Origin: Candidatus Latescibacterota bacterium
GTDB taxonomy: Bacteria > Latescibacterota > Latescibacteria > Latescibacterales > Latescibacteraceae
DNA length: 6,370 nucleotides
Assembly (NCBI GenBank): GCA_018656855.1
Contig: JABHYP010000486.1
Coordinates: forward strand, 1 to 6,370
Direction: 5' to 3'
Below the pieces are notes generated by a model. It saw only the letters and a program-made list of their open reading frames with translations, ran no database searches and was not told the origin of the DNA. Each line of letters begins with the position of its first letter. The stretch's first letter is position 1. Shown here piece by piece: positions 1 through 6,370 of the stretch. Both the position numbers and the translations under genes were made by a program.

Positions 1-3000
1 ATGGTATTTCGCAGTCTACGATTACCGCTACTGTAATAGATTCCCTCGGACAGCCGCTGCCTGGCGCGCAGGTTATTTTCGCGTCATCGAATAATGTAAG
101 CATTACACCTCAGTCATTTTCAAATGAAAACGGCCGGGCAATCGCTATTCTCAGAAGTATCCCCTCAATTACAGATATTTCCTGTGTAGTAACAGCAACA
201 ACTCAGACAGGCAAAATAGCAAAAGTTGCAGCAGCAAATGATGGCGCTGCTAAAACCGCCCGAGCAGCTGGCCTTATCGGCACCACTACGGTGATCTTAA
301 AAGGCGTCACTATTTCCGGTTCAATGGATAAAACCACGGTTCTGGCAAATGATGCCGACTCTACACTGGTAACCATCAATTTAAAAGAAACAAGTTCTGG
401 CGACCCTGTAAAAGATGCTACTATAAAATACTCGACGACACTGGGCACTCTGAGGACTGTTGAAGATGTAACTGATACAGATGGTAATGCAGAAGTAGTG
501 CTGTTCGGCGGAAATGTCGCCGGAACGTCAGTATTTACCGCTGCATATGCTGACAGCCTTGTTTATGCGAGCCAGATTTCGCTTATTAAACAGATTTATA
601 TGACAATTGAGAGTAATCCCTCGGTTCTTTCTGCGAACGGTACCGATATTTCAGCAATAAAGGCTTATCTTTTCGATGCCGACAACAATCCCATCCAGAA
701 TGAAACTGTTTATTTTAAAACAGAGTATGGAACAATATTGCCTTCGGCGGTGACAGACGAATGGGGCGAAGCTACTGTCAATCTCAGAAGTTCAAGGTTT
801 AACAGGATTTCTACTGTAACTGCTCGGTACGGTACCCTGTCAAAAAGTACGCCAGTTAGATTTACTGGTTCCGAGATGAATGGAGCAGCTCTTCCCCTTG
901 TTCTTGTCGGCGATGGCGAAACAAAATCAAAAATTACAGTCAGTCTAAATGATGCATCCGGTGCAAGTATAGTTGATGCTATTGTGACACTTTCAACTTC
1001 TCTTGGGACACTTCATTCTGCTGATCTCTTAACATCGGGAACTTCAATTGTTGATTCCACTTCAACTGATGGTAAAGTTACCGCGTATCTGAGTTCTGAC
1101 AATGCAGGCGATGCGCTTGTGACGTTTGTTGCGCCAGGGGTGCGGGACAGCCTTGAGGTGCATTTCACGGACTATACTTTTTCACTGGCACCCGAAAAAA
1201 CTGAGGTTCTTGCCGGAGGCGAAGAAATTGAAATTACTGCCACTTTAAAGGATAAAGACGGAAATATTATTCCAATCAGCGTTGACGATATTGAATTTTT
1301 TCCGACGCTCGGTACAATAACCGCCAAGGTAGAAAGCGGCGACGGTAGTGTTATTGCAACACTTGTAAGCGGGAATAACGCTGGGCCCTCAACAATTACA
1401 GCTTCTATAAAAGATCCGGCAGTAACTTCCTCTGCTTCGATAACATTTATTGCAGCCGACGTCGGTTCTTTAACACTTGAAGCAACAAAAAATTTCGTTC
1501 GAATCGGCGACAACGAATCCCAGATAATTGCTAAAGTTTTTGATACAACCGGTAATCCGAAATCTGATGTAACGGTTACATTTTCAATAGTAAAAGGCCC
1601 CGGCGGCGGGGAGAGGCTTGATTCCGGTACTGCTGAAACAAATGATATCGGACAGGCAATCGTAACTTTTATGTCGGGGATGTCAGGTTCTAAACAGAAT
1701 GGCATAGAAATAATGGCAAAAGTCGGCGCTATCGCCGATACAACCTATCTGACAATTACCGGGCAGCCTGAGTCGGTTGTTGTTGGGTATTCTGATAGCT
1801 TTGTTGATAATGGAGACGGAACTTACGGTTTGCAGGTTTCTTCAATTGTTTCCGATGTGAACAGAAACAAAGTTGTCGATGGAACAATAGTTAACTTCTC
1901 TCTTATCGGAGATGTGGGTGTTATCGCACCCGAAGTTGTCACGGTAGACGGTGTTGCAACCACAATGCTGAAATATTCACCGTCTGATGCAGGCAAGAAA
2001 GTGACAGTCACCGTTTCTTCAGGCGGCAAACAGGATTCTGCACTTATCATACTTCCAGGCACTTCCGGTACACCCGCATCCCTCAGCATAAATCCGGCGG
2101 AAAGTCAGGTTATAGCAGATGGTATCAGAAAAGTTTCATTTTCTATTTATCTCACAGATACGGACGGACAGCCGTTATCGCAGCAAACTGTACATTGCTC
2201 AACCGATATTGGGACAATACAGCCCACAGCAATTACAGGCGATCCTTCTGTAGAGGATTCAGTTCCCGGCCGGGCAACTGTGGTTTATACAAGTATGGCT
2301 TCAAGAGTAGATCGTGTCGCAACAGTAACGATGAGTATAGGTGACCTTGCTCAAACGGCTAATGTGTATTTAAAAGGTGTTACGTTAAGCTCTACTGCTG
2401 AACCTAATACACTTATGGCGGACGGCCAGTCCCAGTCATCAATCAATGTTCTTATCAAAGAAACAACAACCCATATACCTATCGCCAGTCAGGAAGTAAT
2501 GTTCGGCGCTTCTGACGGTTATATAGAGGGTTTGGAGTATACTAATAAGTCCGGAGTAGCAACCACCACTTTCACTTCCGGATCAAATGCAGGGCTGGTA
2601 TATATCGTGGTATCATACGGAAATACACTTATTGATACGGTAGAAGTTAACGTTACTGAAGTACCAACCCCTGAAACAGCGCCAGGTGCGCCTCAGTCGA
2701 TTGAACTTTCATTCAGTCCACCATATACCAATGTACTGGGTTCCGGTTTGAACGAGACGCTTATTATAACTGCAAATGTTAAAGACAATAAAAACAATCT
2801 TGTTATAGACGGGAATCTGATAAAATTCGAACTTGTCGGAACATATGATCCCCTTGTCTCTATTTCACCTCCAGGGGATACACAGCATGAAAGCTCATCT
2901 ATACCAACATTAAACGGTATAGCAAAAGTTTCATTCCATTCTGGCACAAAATCTGGAACGATTCGGGTAAAAGCCACAGTTATTGATAATGCAGGCGTGC

Positions 3001-3872
3001 CGGTTTCTCCAACAATTTCCAGCGAAACGACTCAATTTCTAATTTATTCAGGCCCTCCCTACCTGGATATGACCGATTCGGATGATCCCTTTACAAATTC
3101 AAGGATAACTGTTTATTCCGGTCCGATAAACATCTTCGCATATGAATTCGGGACTGAAGCCAATCAATCGAATATTACGGTGACGATTTCCGATGAATAT
3201 CAGAATCCCGTGCCTGCCGGGACTGCGGTATACTTCACAACTTCCGGCGGATATATCACTACAGCATCAGGTTATACCGATGAGGAAGGCACTGCCACTG
3301 TTACTTTGTATGGCGGTAATCCCTACCCAACTTTGACTAATTCCGGTTCTATTGTGAATCCGAATGCCCATATTGCCGGCCAATTACCGAGTTTTTCAAT
3401 TCCGACTTTTGACTTTGATATGGACGGTAGTCCTAATCATGGAATTGCCGTTGTATCAGCATATACTGAAGGCCGTGATCATAACGGTGATAATGTAACA
3501 GCATGGAACTACGGGCTTGTGGTATTTTCAGGACCTGTATCAACGTTTACTGTTGATTCCAGCAAGAATACCTTATATGTCACAGAATCAGCCACAATAA
3601 CAATAACCGTTCATGATCAGAACGGTAATCCGGTTGTCGGAGGCTCGGAAATAAGCTTATCTACAACCTTAGGAAGCCTGTCAACAGATTCAATTACAAC
3701 TGGCGATCCGGGTGTAACAGTGTACACGGCCACACTGACAAATGACCTGAATCCCTTATTATCGGGTGCTACATCAGGTTCTGCCGTTGTTTTGGTTGAA
3801 CTGTCAAGTCCTAACGGCAACTATATAGTTGAATCTTTTCCAATATTCTTAAGTATTTCAAGTGCACCGTAA
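1..3872 (+). CDS. Giant Ig-like (Big_1/invasin-type) repeat surface protein, 5'-truncated by window edge
   Basis: The reading frame is open from the first complete codon (position 3) to TAA at 3870-3872, giving 1289 visible residues. The start lies outside the window. The GTG at 291 is inside a module and has no ribosome site, so it is not a real start. I count twelve Ig-like modules, with rough boundaries at residues 1-104 (partial), 105-202, 203-292, 293-393, 394-492, 493-589, 590-696, 697-795, 796-887, 898-1017, 1018-1177 and 1178-1289. Residues 888-897 form a Pro-rich linker (PTPETAPGAP). Many modules show the Big_1 pattern: an opening like VLSANG, VIADG or LMADG, then 'D..GNP' (LFDADNNP, VFDTTGNP, VHDQNGNP), a 'GT(I/L)' turn (TTLGTL, TEYGTI, TSLGTL), and 'T...G.A...L'. 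Only two cysteines are visible, as expected for an exported beta-sandwich rod. No LPXTG motif, C-terminal membrane helix or other anchor is seen. Family knowledge suggests an adhesive or structural fibre; the ligand and anchoring are unknown. The outer-membrane barrel gene follows directly. Confidence 0.92.
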   Translation, partial: GISQSTITATVIDSLGQPLPGAQVIFASSNNVSITPQSFSNENGRAIAILRSIPSITDISCVVTATTQTGKIAKVAAANDGAAKTARAAGLIGTTTVILKGVTISGSMDKTTVLANDADSTLVTINLKETSSGDPVKDATIKYSTTLGTLRTVEDVTDTDGNAEVVLFGGNVAGTSVFTAAYADSLVYASQISLIKQIYMTIESNPSVLSANGTDISAIKAYLFDADNNPIQNETVYFKTEYGTILPSAVTDEWGEATVNLRSSRFNRISTVTARYGTLSKSTPVRFTGSEMNGAALPLVLVGDGETKSKITVSLNDASGASIVDAIVTLSTSLGTLHSADLLTSGTSIVDSTSTDGKVTAYLSSDNAGDALVTFVAPGVRDSLEVHFTDYTFSLAPEKTEVLAGGEEIEITATLKDKDGNIIPISVDDIEFFPTLGTITAKVESGDGSVIATLVSGNNAGPSTITASIKDPAVTSSASITFIAADVGSLTLEATKNFVRIGDNESQIIAKVFDTTGNPKSDVTVTFSIVKGPGGGERLDSGTAETNDIGQAIVTFMSGMSGSKQNGIEIMAKVGAIADTTYLTITGQPESVVVGYSDSFVDNGDGTYGLQVSSIVSDVNRNKVVDGTIVNFSLIGDVGVIAPEVVTVDGVATTMLKYSPSDAGKKVTVTVSSGGKQDSALIILPGTSGTPASLSINPAESQVIADGIRKVSFSIYLTDTDGQPLSQQTVHCSTDIGTIQPTAITGDPSVEDSVPGRATVVYTSMASRVDRVATVTMSIGDLAQTANVYLKGVTLSSTAEPNTLMADGQSQSSINVLIKETTTHIPIASQEVMFGASDGYIEGLEYTNKSGVATTTFTSGSNAGLVYIVVSYGNTLIDTVEVNVTEVPTPETAPGAPQSIELSFSPPYTNVLGSGLNETLIITANVKDNKNNLVIDGNLIKFELVGTYDPLVSISPPGDTQHESSSIPTLNGIAKVSFHSGTKSGTIRVKATVIDNAGVPVSPTISSETTQFLIYSGPPYLDMTDSDDPFTNSRITVYSGPINIFAYEFGTEANQSNITVTISDEYQNPVPAGTAVYFTTSGGYITTASGYTDEEGTATVTLYGGNPYPTLTNSGSIVNPNAHIAGQLPSFSIPTFDFDMDGSPNHGIAVVSAYTEGRDHNGDNVTAWNYGLVVFSGPVSTFTVDSSKNTLYVTESATITITVHDQNGNPVVGGSEISLSTTLGSLSTDSITTGDPGVTVYTATLTNDLNPLLSGATSGSAVVLVELSSPNGNYIVESFPIFLSISSAP

Positions 3873-3923
3873 TAATATATGTTGATACTCTTGTAGTTAA
3901 TTGAAATAAAGGGGAAGAAATAA

Positions 3924-4742
3924 ATGAAAAAGGTTTATGCGTTTTTTCTCATGCTTATTATCTGCATACCTGCGCAGGGGTGGACCGACATGCTGGGAAA
4001 TCCCGGCACCCAGGTTGGTGAAAAAAATCTGTTTGTAGGAATTGAGTATTCCAGCGCACTGAAAGTTTATGATATTGATACACGGGACATTGAAACAACT
4101 TCAGAAAGAGCAACATTAAAAATTACAACTGGCTTGAGTGACTGGTTTGATTTTTTTGTTAAAGTTGGCGGTGTAAACCTCACAATGAATTATAAAGAAG
4201 CTGAGTACGTCTATAAAACATCCGGCGGAACAGAAAACTGGGGAAATGCCACTAAGAATTTCGAAAGCGATTATACAGCCGGTTTTGGCGCAGGTACACG
4301 AATACGGCTACTCAATTTTGTTAATTCTGATACGAGGGTCTATTTTCAGGGCGGTGGATTTTTTCTTAAGGCCAAAGACAACATTCAATGGGAAATTTCC
4401 AGAGGCAGTATTAATAAGGAACGCGATATAAAGTTGTTTGATTTGTACGCCGGCCTTGGAATTGCTAAAAAGATGGACTATATCGATCTCACTTTTGGTG
4501 TAGGTTTATCAGAGGTATGGTGGGAACTTGACGATGTAAATTCGGAAAGTACAGGATCGAGCACGATTCGAACTCATATACCGAAGCGAGATTCTTTTGA
4601 AAGTAAAAATCCCTTTTTCGGTTTTATAGGGCTTGATTTTATTCTACCGAACGAGTACAGAATATCGCTTCAGGCTGGCATGAGAAATATTGACGAAGGC
4701 GAATTCAGTGTGGCAATCAGTCAGGGGCTTCCTAAAGATTAA
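3924..4742 (+). CDS. Outer-membrane beta-barrel protein (hypothetical, porin-like)
   Basis: This encodes 272 residues. The start is fixed by an in-frame TAA immediately before the ATG (3921-3923) and a purine-rich ribosome site, GGGGAAG, at 3911-3917. Residues 1-19 are a Sec signal peptide: MKK, a hydrophobic core VYAFFLMLIICIP, then AQG before the likely signal peptidase I cut at WTD. The mature part alternates polar and hydrophobic residues with many Gly and aromatics, as in barrel strands: ATLKITTGLSDWFDFFVKVGG (roughly residues 63-83), the GFGAGTRIRL strand, RVYFQGGGFFLKA, LYAGLGIAKK, LTFGVGLSEVWWEL, FFGFIGLDFIL, and YRISLQAGM near the end. The C-terminus is FSVAISQGLPKD, so the last strand does not end on the usual aromatic residue. 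It begins 51 bases after the Ig-repeat gene with no clear terminator between, so co-transcription is likely. The exact family, strand count and any pore or anchoring role cannot be named from sequence alone. Confidence 0.88.
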   Translation: MKKVYAFFLMLIICIPAQGWTDMLGNPGTQVGEKNLFVGIEYSSALKVYDIDTRDIETTSERATLKITTGLSDWFDFFVKVGGVNLTMNYKEAEYVYKTSGGTENWGNATKNFESDYTAGFGAGTRIRLLNFVNSDTRVYFQGGGFFLKAKDNIQWEISRGSINKERDIKLFDLYAGLGIAKKMDYIDLTFGVGLSEVWWELDDVNSESTGSSTIRTHIPKRDSFESKNPFFGFIGLDFILPNEYRISLQAGMRNIDEGEFSVAISQGLPKD

Positions 4743-4749
4743 CTGCTGT

Positions 4750-5745
4750 TTATTGAACACGAAAAGCTTCGATGTTGCTTTTCGAATTGATTTCCTTCTT
4801 TGAAATTGCTCCTACAACCCAGTAATAAGTTTCACCGGCTTTGAGTTTGGTGTTTCCGTTATAATTAATATTTACTGTCTTTTCCCATTCATTTTTATTC
4901 GCCTCAACCTCAGTATTCCATATTTCACCGCCAATGTAATCTGTTAATACAAATAGTTTGTATTGAACAGCTCCCTCAACGCTTTCCCATTGAAATGTCG
5001 GTGTAGTACCGGTGGATTCTCTATTAACAGGAGAAAGAAGCGTAACCGCCGGAAGAACAAGATCGTAAACTGGCTCTGAGGGTGCACTTTCCCAATCGCC
5101 CTTGTCAACCGCGGTAAGCCGGTAGTAGTAGGTTATACCGACATCGACATCGACATCGTAGTAGATTTCATCGGTTAATGTGGTTACAAACGACGTGCTG
5201 TCTTCAAGCTCCACGGCGGAAAGAGCGCGGAATAACTTGTAATACTCGAAATCCGGCTCCTCGTTTTTGTCCCAGTAAACGGTAATCAATGACGAGTCGA
5301 TATTCACTGCCACAATATCAAGACCGGATGGAGGGTCCGGGAATGTCGTTTTGGAAGGCATCCCACTCTCAAGTGCACTCAGCGCACTTTCATTTCCGCT
5401 TTTGTCAAGAGAGCTGACTGAAAATGAATAAATCCTGTCATAGTCAAGATCGACAATAGTTATATAATTGTTAGTAGTAGAATCTCGGTCTGCTCTCAGT
5501 GTGTCAATATCCTCGCCGGCAATCCAGTAAACAATGTACTCCTTAAGTCCACTGTCGGAAACCGGGTTCCAGCTAAGGCTCGCTGCTCCGTTGCCAATTT
5601 CTGTAATTTTAAGACCCGAAGGAACAGCCGGCGGTGTAATATCTTCGCCGGAATCCCCTGTTGACGAAGAGCACCCTGATAGTAAACTTATTAAAAGCAT
5701 ACACAGTATAATAGAATAAAAATATTGAACGCTGCGAGTCTTCAT
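4750..5745 (-). CDS. FN3-domain lipoprotein
   Basis: This encodes 331 residues. The start ATG (5743-5745) is preceded by GGAGAAA (5754-5760), a good ribosome site with a slightly long spacer, and an in-frame TAG lies further upstream. Residues 1-25 are a lipoprotein signal: MKTRS, hydrophobic IILCMLLISLL, then the lipobox LLSGC with Cys25 as the acylated residue. The following Ser-rich tether has Ser at +2, compatible with outer-membrane sorting by the E. coli rule, if that applies here. FN3 domain 1 spans about 38-128 (PPAVPSGLKI, LSWNPVSD, YSFSVSSLDKSGNES). FN3 domain 2 spans about 136-226 (PDPPSGLDIV, YWDKNEEPDFEYYKLFR, YYYRLTAVDKGDWESAPSEP). A third beta-sandwich spans about 233-331 (LLSPVNRESTGTTPTFQWES, TYYWVVGA). 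No catalytic motif is visible; by family it should be a cell-surface or periplasmic binding or scaffold protein. It converges on the barrel gene with a 7-base gap and probably has its own promoter. Confidence 0.92.
   Translation of the reverse strand: MKTRSVQYFYSIILCMLLISLLSGCSSSTGDSGEDITPPAVPSGLKITEIGNGAASLSWNPVSDSGLKEYIVYWIAGEDIDTLRADRDSTTNNYITIVDLDYDRIYSFSVSSLDKSGNESALSALESGMPSKTTFPDPPSGLDIVAVNIDSSLITVYWDKNEEPDFEYYKLFRALSAVELEDSTSFVTTLTDEIYYDVDVDVGITYYYRLTAVDKGDWESAPSEPVYDLVLPAVTLLSPVNRESTGTTPTFQWESVEGAVQYKLFVLTDYIGGEIWNTEVEANKNEWEKTVNINYNGNTKLKAGETYYWVVGAISKKEINSKSNIEAFRVQ
4760..4784. terminator. Weak hairpin at the convergent gene ends, possible bidirectional terminator
   Basis: CGAAAAGC (4760-4767) and GCTTTTCG (4777-4784) form a perfect 8-base stem with a 9-base loop. 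It begins 18 bases after the barrel gene's stop and lies inside the last codons of the lipoprotein gene. Neither strand shows a proper U-tract after it, so termination would be weak; the symmetry may simply be coding sequence. No better candidate exists in the 7-base gap between the two genes. Confidence 0.28.
5139..5158. repeat. Short in-frame hexanucleotide tandem repeat (CGACAT x3.3)
   Basis: Three full copies of CGACAT and a partial fourth lie inside the lipoprotein gene and encode the Asp-Val run DVDVDVG (about residues 197-203) in the second FN3 domain. The unit length is a multiple of three, so copy-number change would lengthen or shorten the protein without breaking the frame. Confidence 0.55.
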
Positions 5746-5786
5746 AAAGGCTATTTCTCCGTGCTGCTATTTAAAATTGAACTGCG

Positions 5787-5792
5787 ATTATA
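5787..5792 (-). promoter_or_regulatory. Candidate -10 box for the FN3 lipoprotein gene
   Basis: The minus strand reads TATAAT here, within TTATATATAATCG, 41 bases before the lipoprotein ATG. That gives a leader of roughly 35 bases containing the GGAGAAA ribosome site. At a 17-base spacing the -35 position falls in a T-run (TTTTTA), which does not match TTGACA. In such AT-rich DNA a TATAAT match can be chance. Confidence 0.35.
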
Positions 5793-5912
5793 TATAACAG
5801 TAAATAATTTAAAAAACCAGTTTTATTTAAAAATTTAAAAAATCAAGTTAATCAGAACAATAATATCAAAGAATAATTGGCCGGGATGGCGCGAATTTGT
5901 CGGATTTTCGCA

Positions 5913-5940
5913 GTAGGGATTTGATTAATCAAACCCCTAC
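5913..5940. repeat. 28-base near-perfect loopless palindrome
   Basis: The arm GTAGGGATTTGATT (5913-5926) is followed directly by AATCAAACCCCTAC (5927-5940). The arms are reverse complements at 13 of 14 positions, the single difference being A against the expected G at 5919. The central 14 bases, TTTGATTAATCAAA, are perfectly symmetric. A dyad with no loop suits either a protein-binding site or a short interspersed palindrome better than an intrinsic terminator, and no clean U-run follows on either strand. A smaller stem, GCGAA (5891-5895) with TTCGC (5907-5911), sits just to its left and may belong to the same element. It lies about 170 bases upstream of the lipoprotein start, far for a simple operator. 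Confidence 0.6.
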
Positions 5941-6050
5941 CTTCTTATAATAATTTCATTTTCTTTATATGAGAACAAATAAATGAATAATTTGGCTTAA
6001 TAGCGCAAATCCACATCTAAGTGCAAAATTTCATAACTACTGTCCCATAA

Positions 6051-6139
6051 CCACTTCATGTCATTGCGAGCGTATGGAGTGAGCAAAGCAATCTCGCTGT
6101 GGGAATTGCTTCGGCTACACTTCGCAATGACTATGGTGG
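6051..6139. repeat. REP/MITE-like imperfect inverted repeat
   Basis: The left arm core at 6061-6095 begins TCATTGCGAGCG and ends AAAGCAATCTC. The right arm core at 6101-6130 begins GGGAATTGCTTCGG and ends TTCGCAATGA. The reverse complement of the right arm reads TCATTGCGAAGTGTA followed by GCCGAAGCAATTCCC. It therefore pairs with the left arm apart from a few mismatches and about 6 extra bases in the left arm; the loop is GCTGT (6096-6100). Weaker pairing extends outward from CCAC (6051-6054) to GGTGG (6135-6139). The 'TCATTGCGAG...AAGCAATCTC' pattern resembles a family of short interspersed palindromes that I recall from many unrelated bacterial genomes. Only one copy lies in this window, so its repeated status is inferred. 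It could form a large hairpin in RNA from either strand. Confidence 0.68.
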
Positions 6140-6237
6140 ATTTCATCTTAATACGTCGCTGTATTTATAAACGTAGCATTAAGTTTGCAACTCATAAGGG
6201 AAATAATATAACTTCTCTTATAACCTCACCCTCTGTC

Positions 6238-6370
6238 TTAAATATCATCCAGAGGATACATCGGCCTCGGTATTCTCTTCCAGGTAAAGGTGCTCAAATC
6301 AGGCGATGAGTACCCGGGAGTCGCACTCATAATGTAATCATAAATCTCCGGCGGGTGCTGCGGACGGAAA
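6238..6370 (-). CDS. C-terminal end of an unrecognised protein, cut by the right window edge
   Basis: On the minus strand a frame is open from the right edge (first full codon 6369-6367) to TAA at 6240-6238, giving 43 residues. It begins FRPQHPPEIYDYIM and ends KRIPRPMYPLDDI. The composition (many Pro, Tyr and charged residues, one Trp) and the rise in GC just where the frame begins look like real coding sequence, in contrast to the AT-rich DNA to its left. A stop-free run of 43 codons is not rare by chance, so the support is moderate. I do not recognise the family. The gene would lie on the same strand as the FN3 lipoprotein gene but almost 500 bases upstream of it, too far for a tight operon. 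A plus-strand frame overlapping it at 6058-6309 reads through a non-coding inverted repeat and is judged spurious. Confidence 0.5.
   Translation of the reverse strand, partial: FRPQHPPEIYDYIMSATPGYSSPDLSTFTWKRIPRPMYPLDDI

Larger units (their letters stand above)
5746..6237. other. Non-coding intergenic stretch with two inverted-repeat elements
   Basis: These 492 bases separate two minus-strand genes. The part next to the lipoprotein gene (about 5770-5880) is very AT-rich and probably holds its promoter. Positions 5881-5940 are more GC-rich and contain a compact palindrome. Positions 5941-6050 are again AT-rich, with nothing I can name. An imperfect inverted repeat of REP/MITE style follows at about 6051-6139, and 6140-6237 is AT-rich spacer. 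I see no tRNA, riboswitch-like fold or convincing small gene on either strand. Confidence 0.7.

Noticed and set aside
1172..1705. Minus-strand 177-codon frame inside the Ig-repeat gene
   Set aside because: It lies antisense to clearly coding Ig modules. Its composition (Ser, Pro, Val, Ile rich) is that of a shadow frame, and the other antisense frames in this gene are similar.
1..3872. CRISPR-like or DNA-level tandem repeat array in the long gene
   Set aside because: The modules repeat at the protein-fold level only. The DNA of neighbouring modules has diverged, with no repeated block of constant sequence and spacing.
3873..3923. Separate promoter for the barrel gene (TTGATA at 3882-3887)
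   Set aside because: At 17-base spacing the -10 position is AATAAA, a poor match overlapping the ribosome-site region. Co-transcription with the Ig-repeat gene is simpler.
5920..5933. FNR/CRP-type operator (TTGAT...ATCAA)
   Set aside because: The half-sites match the FNR consensus but are separated by 2 bases (TTGAT-TA-ATCAA) instead of 4. The symmetry continues into GTAGGG/CCCTAC arms not expected of FNR.
6194..6221. Hairpin ATAAGGGAA / TTCTCTTAT downstream of the right-edge gene as its terminator
   Set aside because: The stem is AT-rich, has an A-C mismatch in the minus-strand RNA, and is not followed by a U-tract.
6058..6309. Plus-strand 83-codon frame beginning MSLRAYGVSKAISLWELL
   Set aside because: Its first part is a translation of the REP-like inverted repeat and the rest overlaps a more protein-like minus-strand frame. 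It has no ribosome site.

Overview
The window looks like ordinary chromosomal DNA from a Gram-negative (diderm) bacterium. It is moderately AT-rich and every recognisable gene product is exported: a very large immunoglobulin-like repeat protein, an outer-membrane beta-barrel with a signal peptide, and a lipoprotein with a clear lipobox and fibronectin-type modules. Modular Ig/FN3 proteins of this style, together with short GC-rich inverted repeats between genes, are common in environmental lineages such as Zixibacteria, KSB1, Marinimicrobia and Omnitrophota. That placement is an impression from protein style; no phylogenetic marker gene is present.

Layout, left to right. Positions 1-3872 (+) hold the 3' part of one giant gene for a secreted or surface protein built almost entirely of about 100-residue Ig-like modules of the Big_1/invasin type. 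Its true start lies left of the window, and 1289 residues are visible. After 51 bases with no evident terminator comes a 272-residue outer-membrane beta-barrel protein (3924-4742, +), probably in the same transcript. Only 7 bases later the convergent gene ends: a 331-residue lipoprotein with two FN3 domains and a third FN3/Ig-like sandwich (4750-5745, -). A weak hairpin over the end of the lipoprotein gene may serve as a terminator.

Positions 5746-6237 are a non-coding stretch of 492 bases. It holds a candidate promoter for the lipoprotein gene, a 28-base near-perfect loopless palindrome (5913-5940), and a longer imperfect inverted repeat of REP/MITE type (about 6051-6139). At the right edge (6238-6370, -) an open frame encodes what looks like the last 43 residues of another protein, which I do not recognise.

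Taken together this is a small cell-envelope locus. The repeat protein and barrel plausibly act together at the outer membrane, but the sequence does not prove it. I see no CRISPR array, transposase, tRNA, rRNA, phage gene or defence system. The parts most worth a second look are the Ig-protein/barrel pair, the unusual module near the Ig protein's C-terminus, and the two intergenic inverted repeats.
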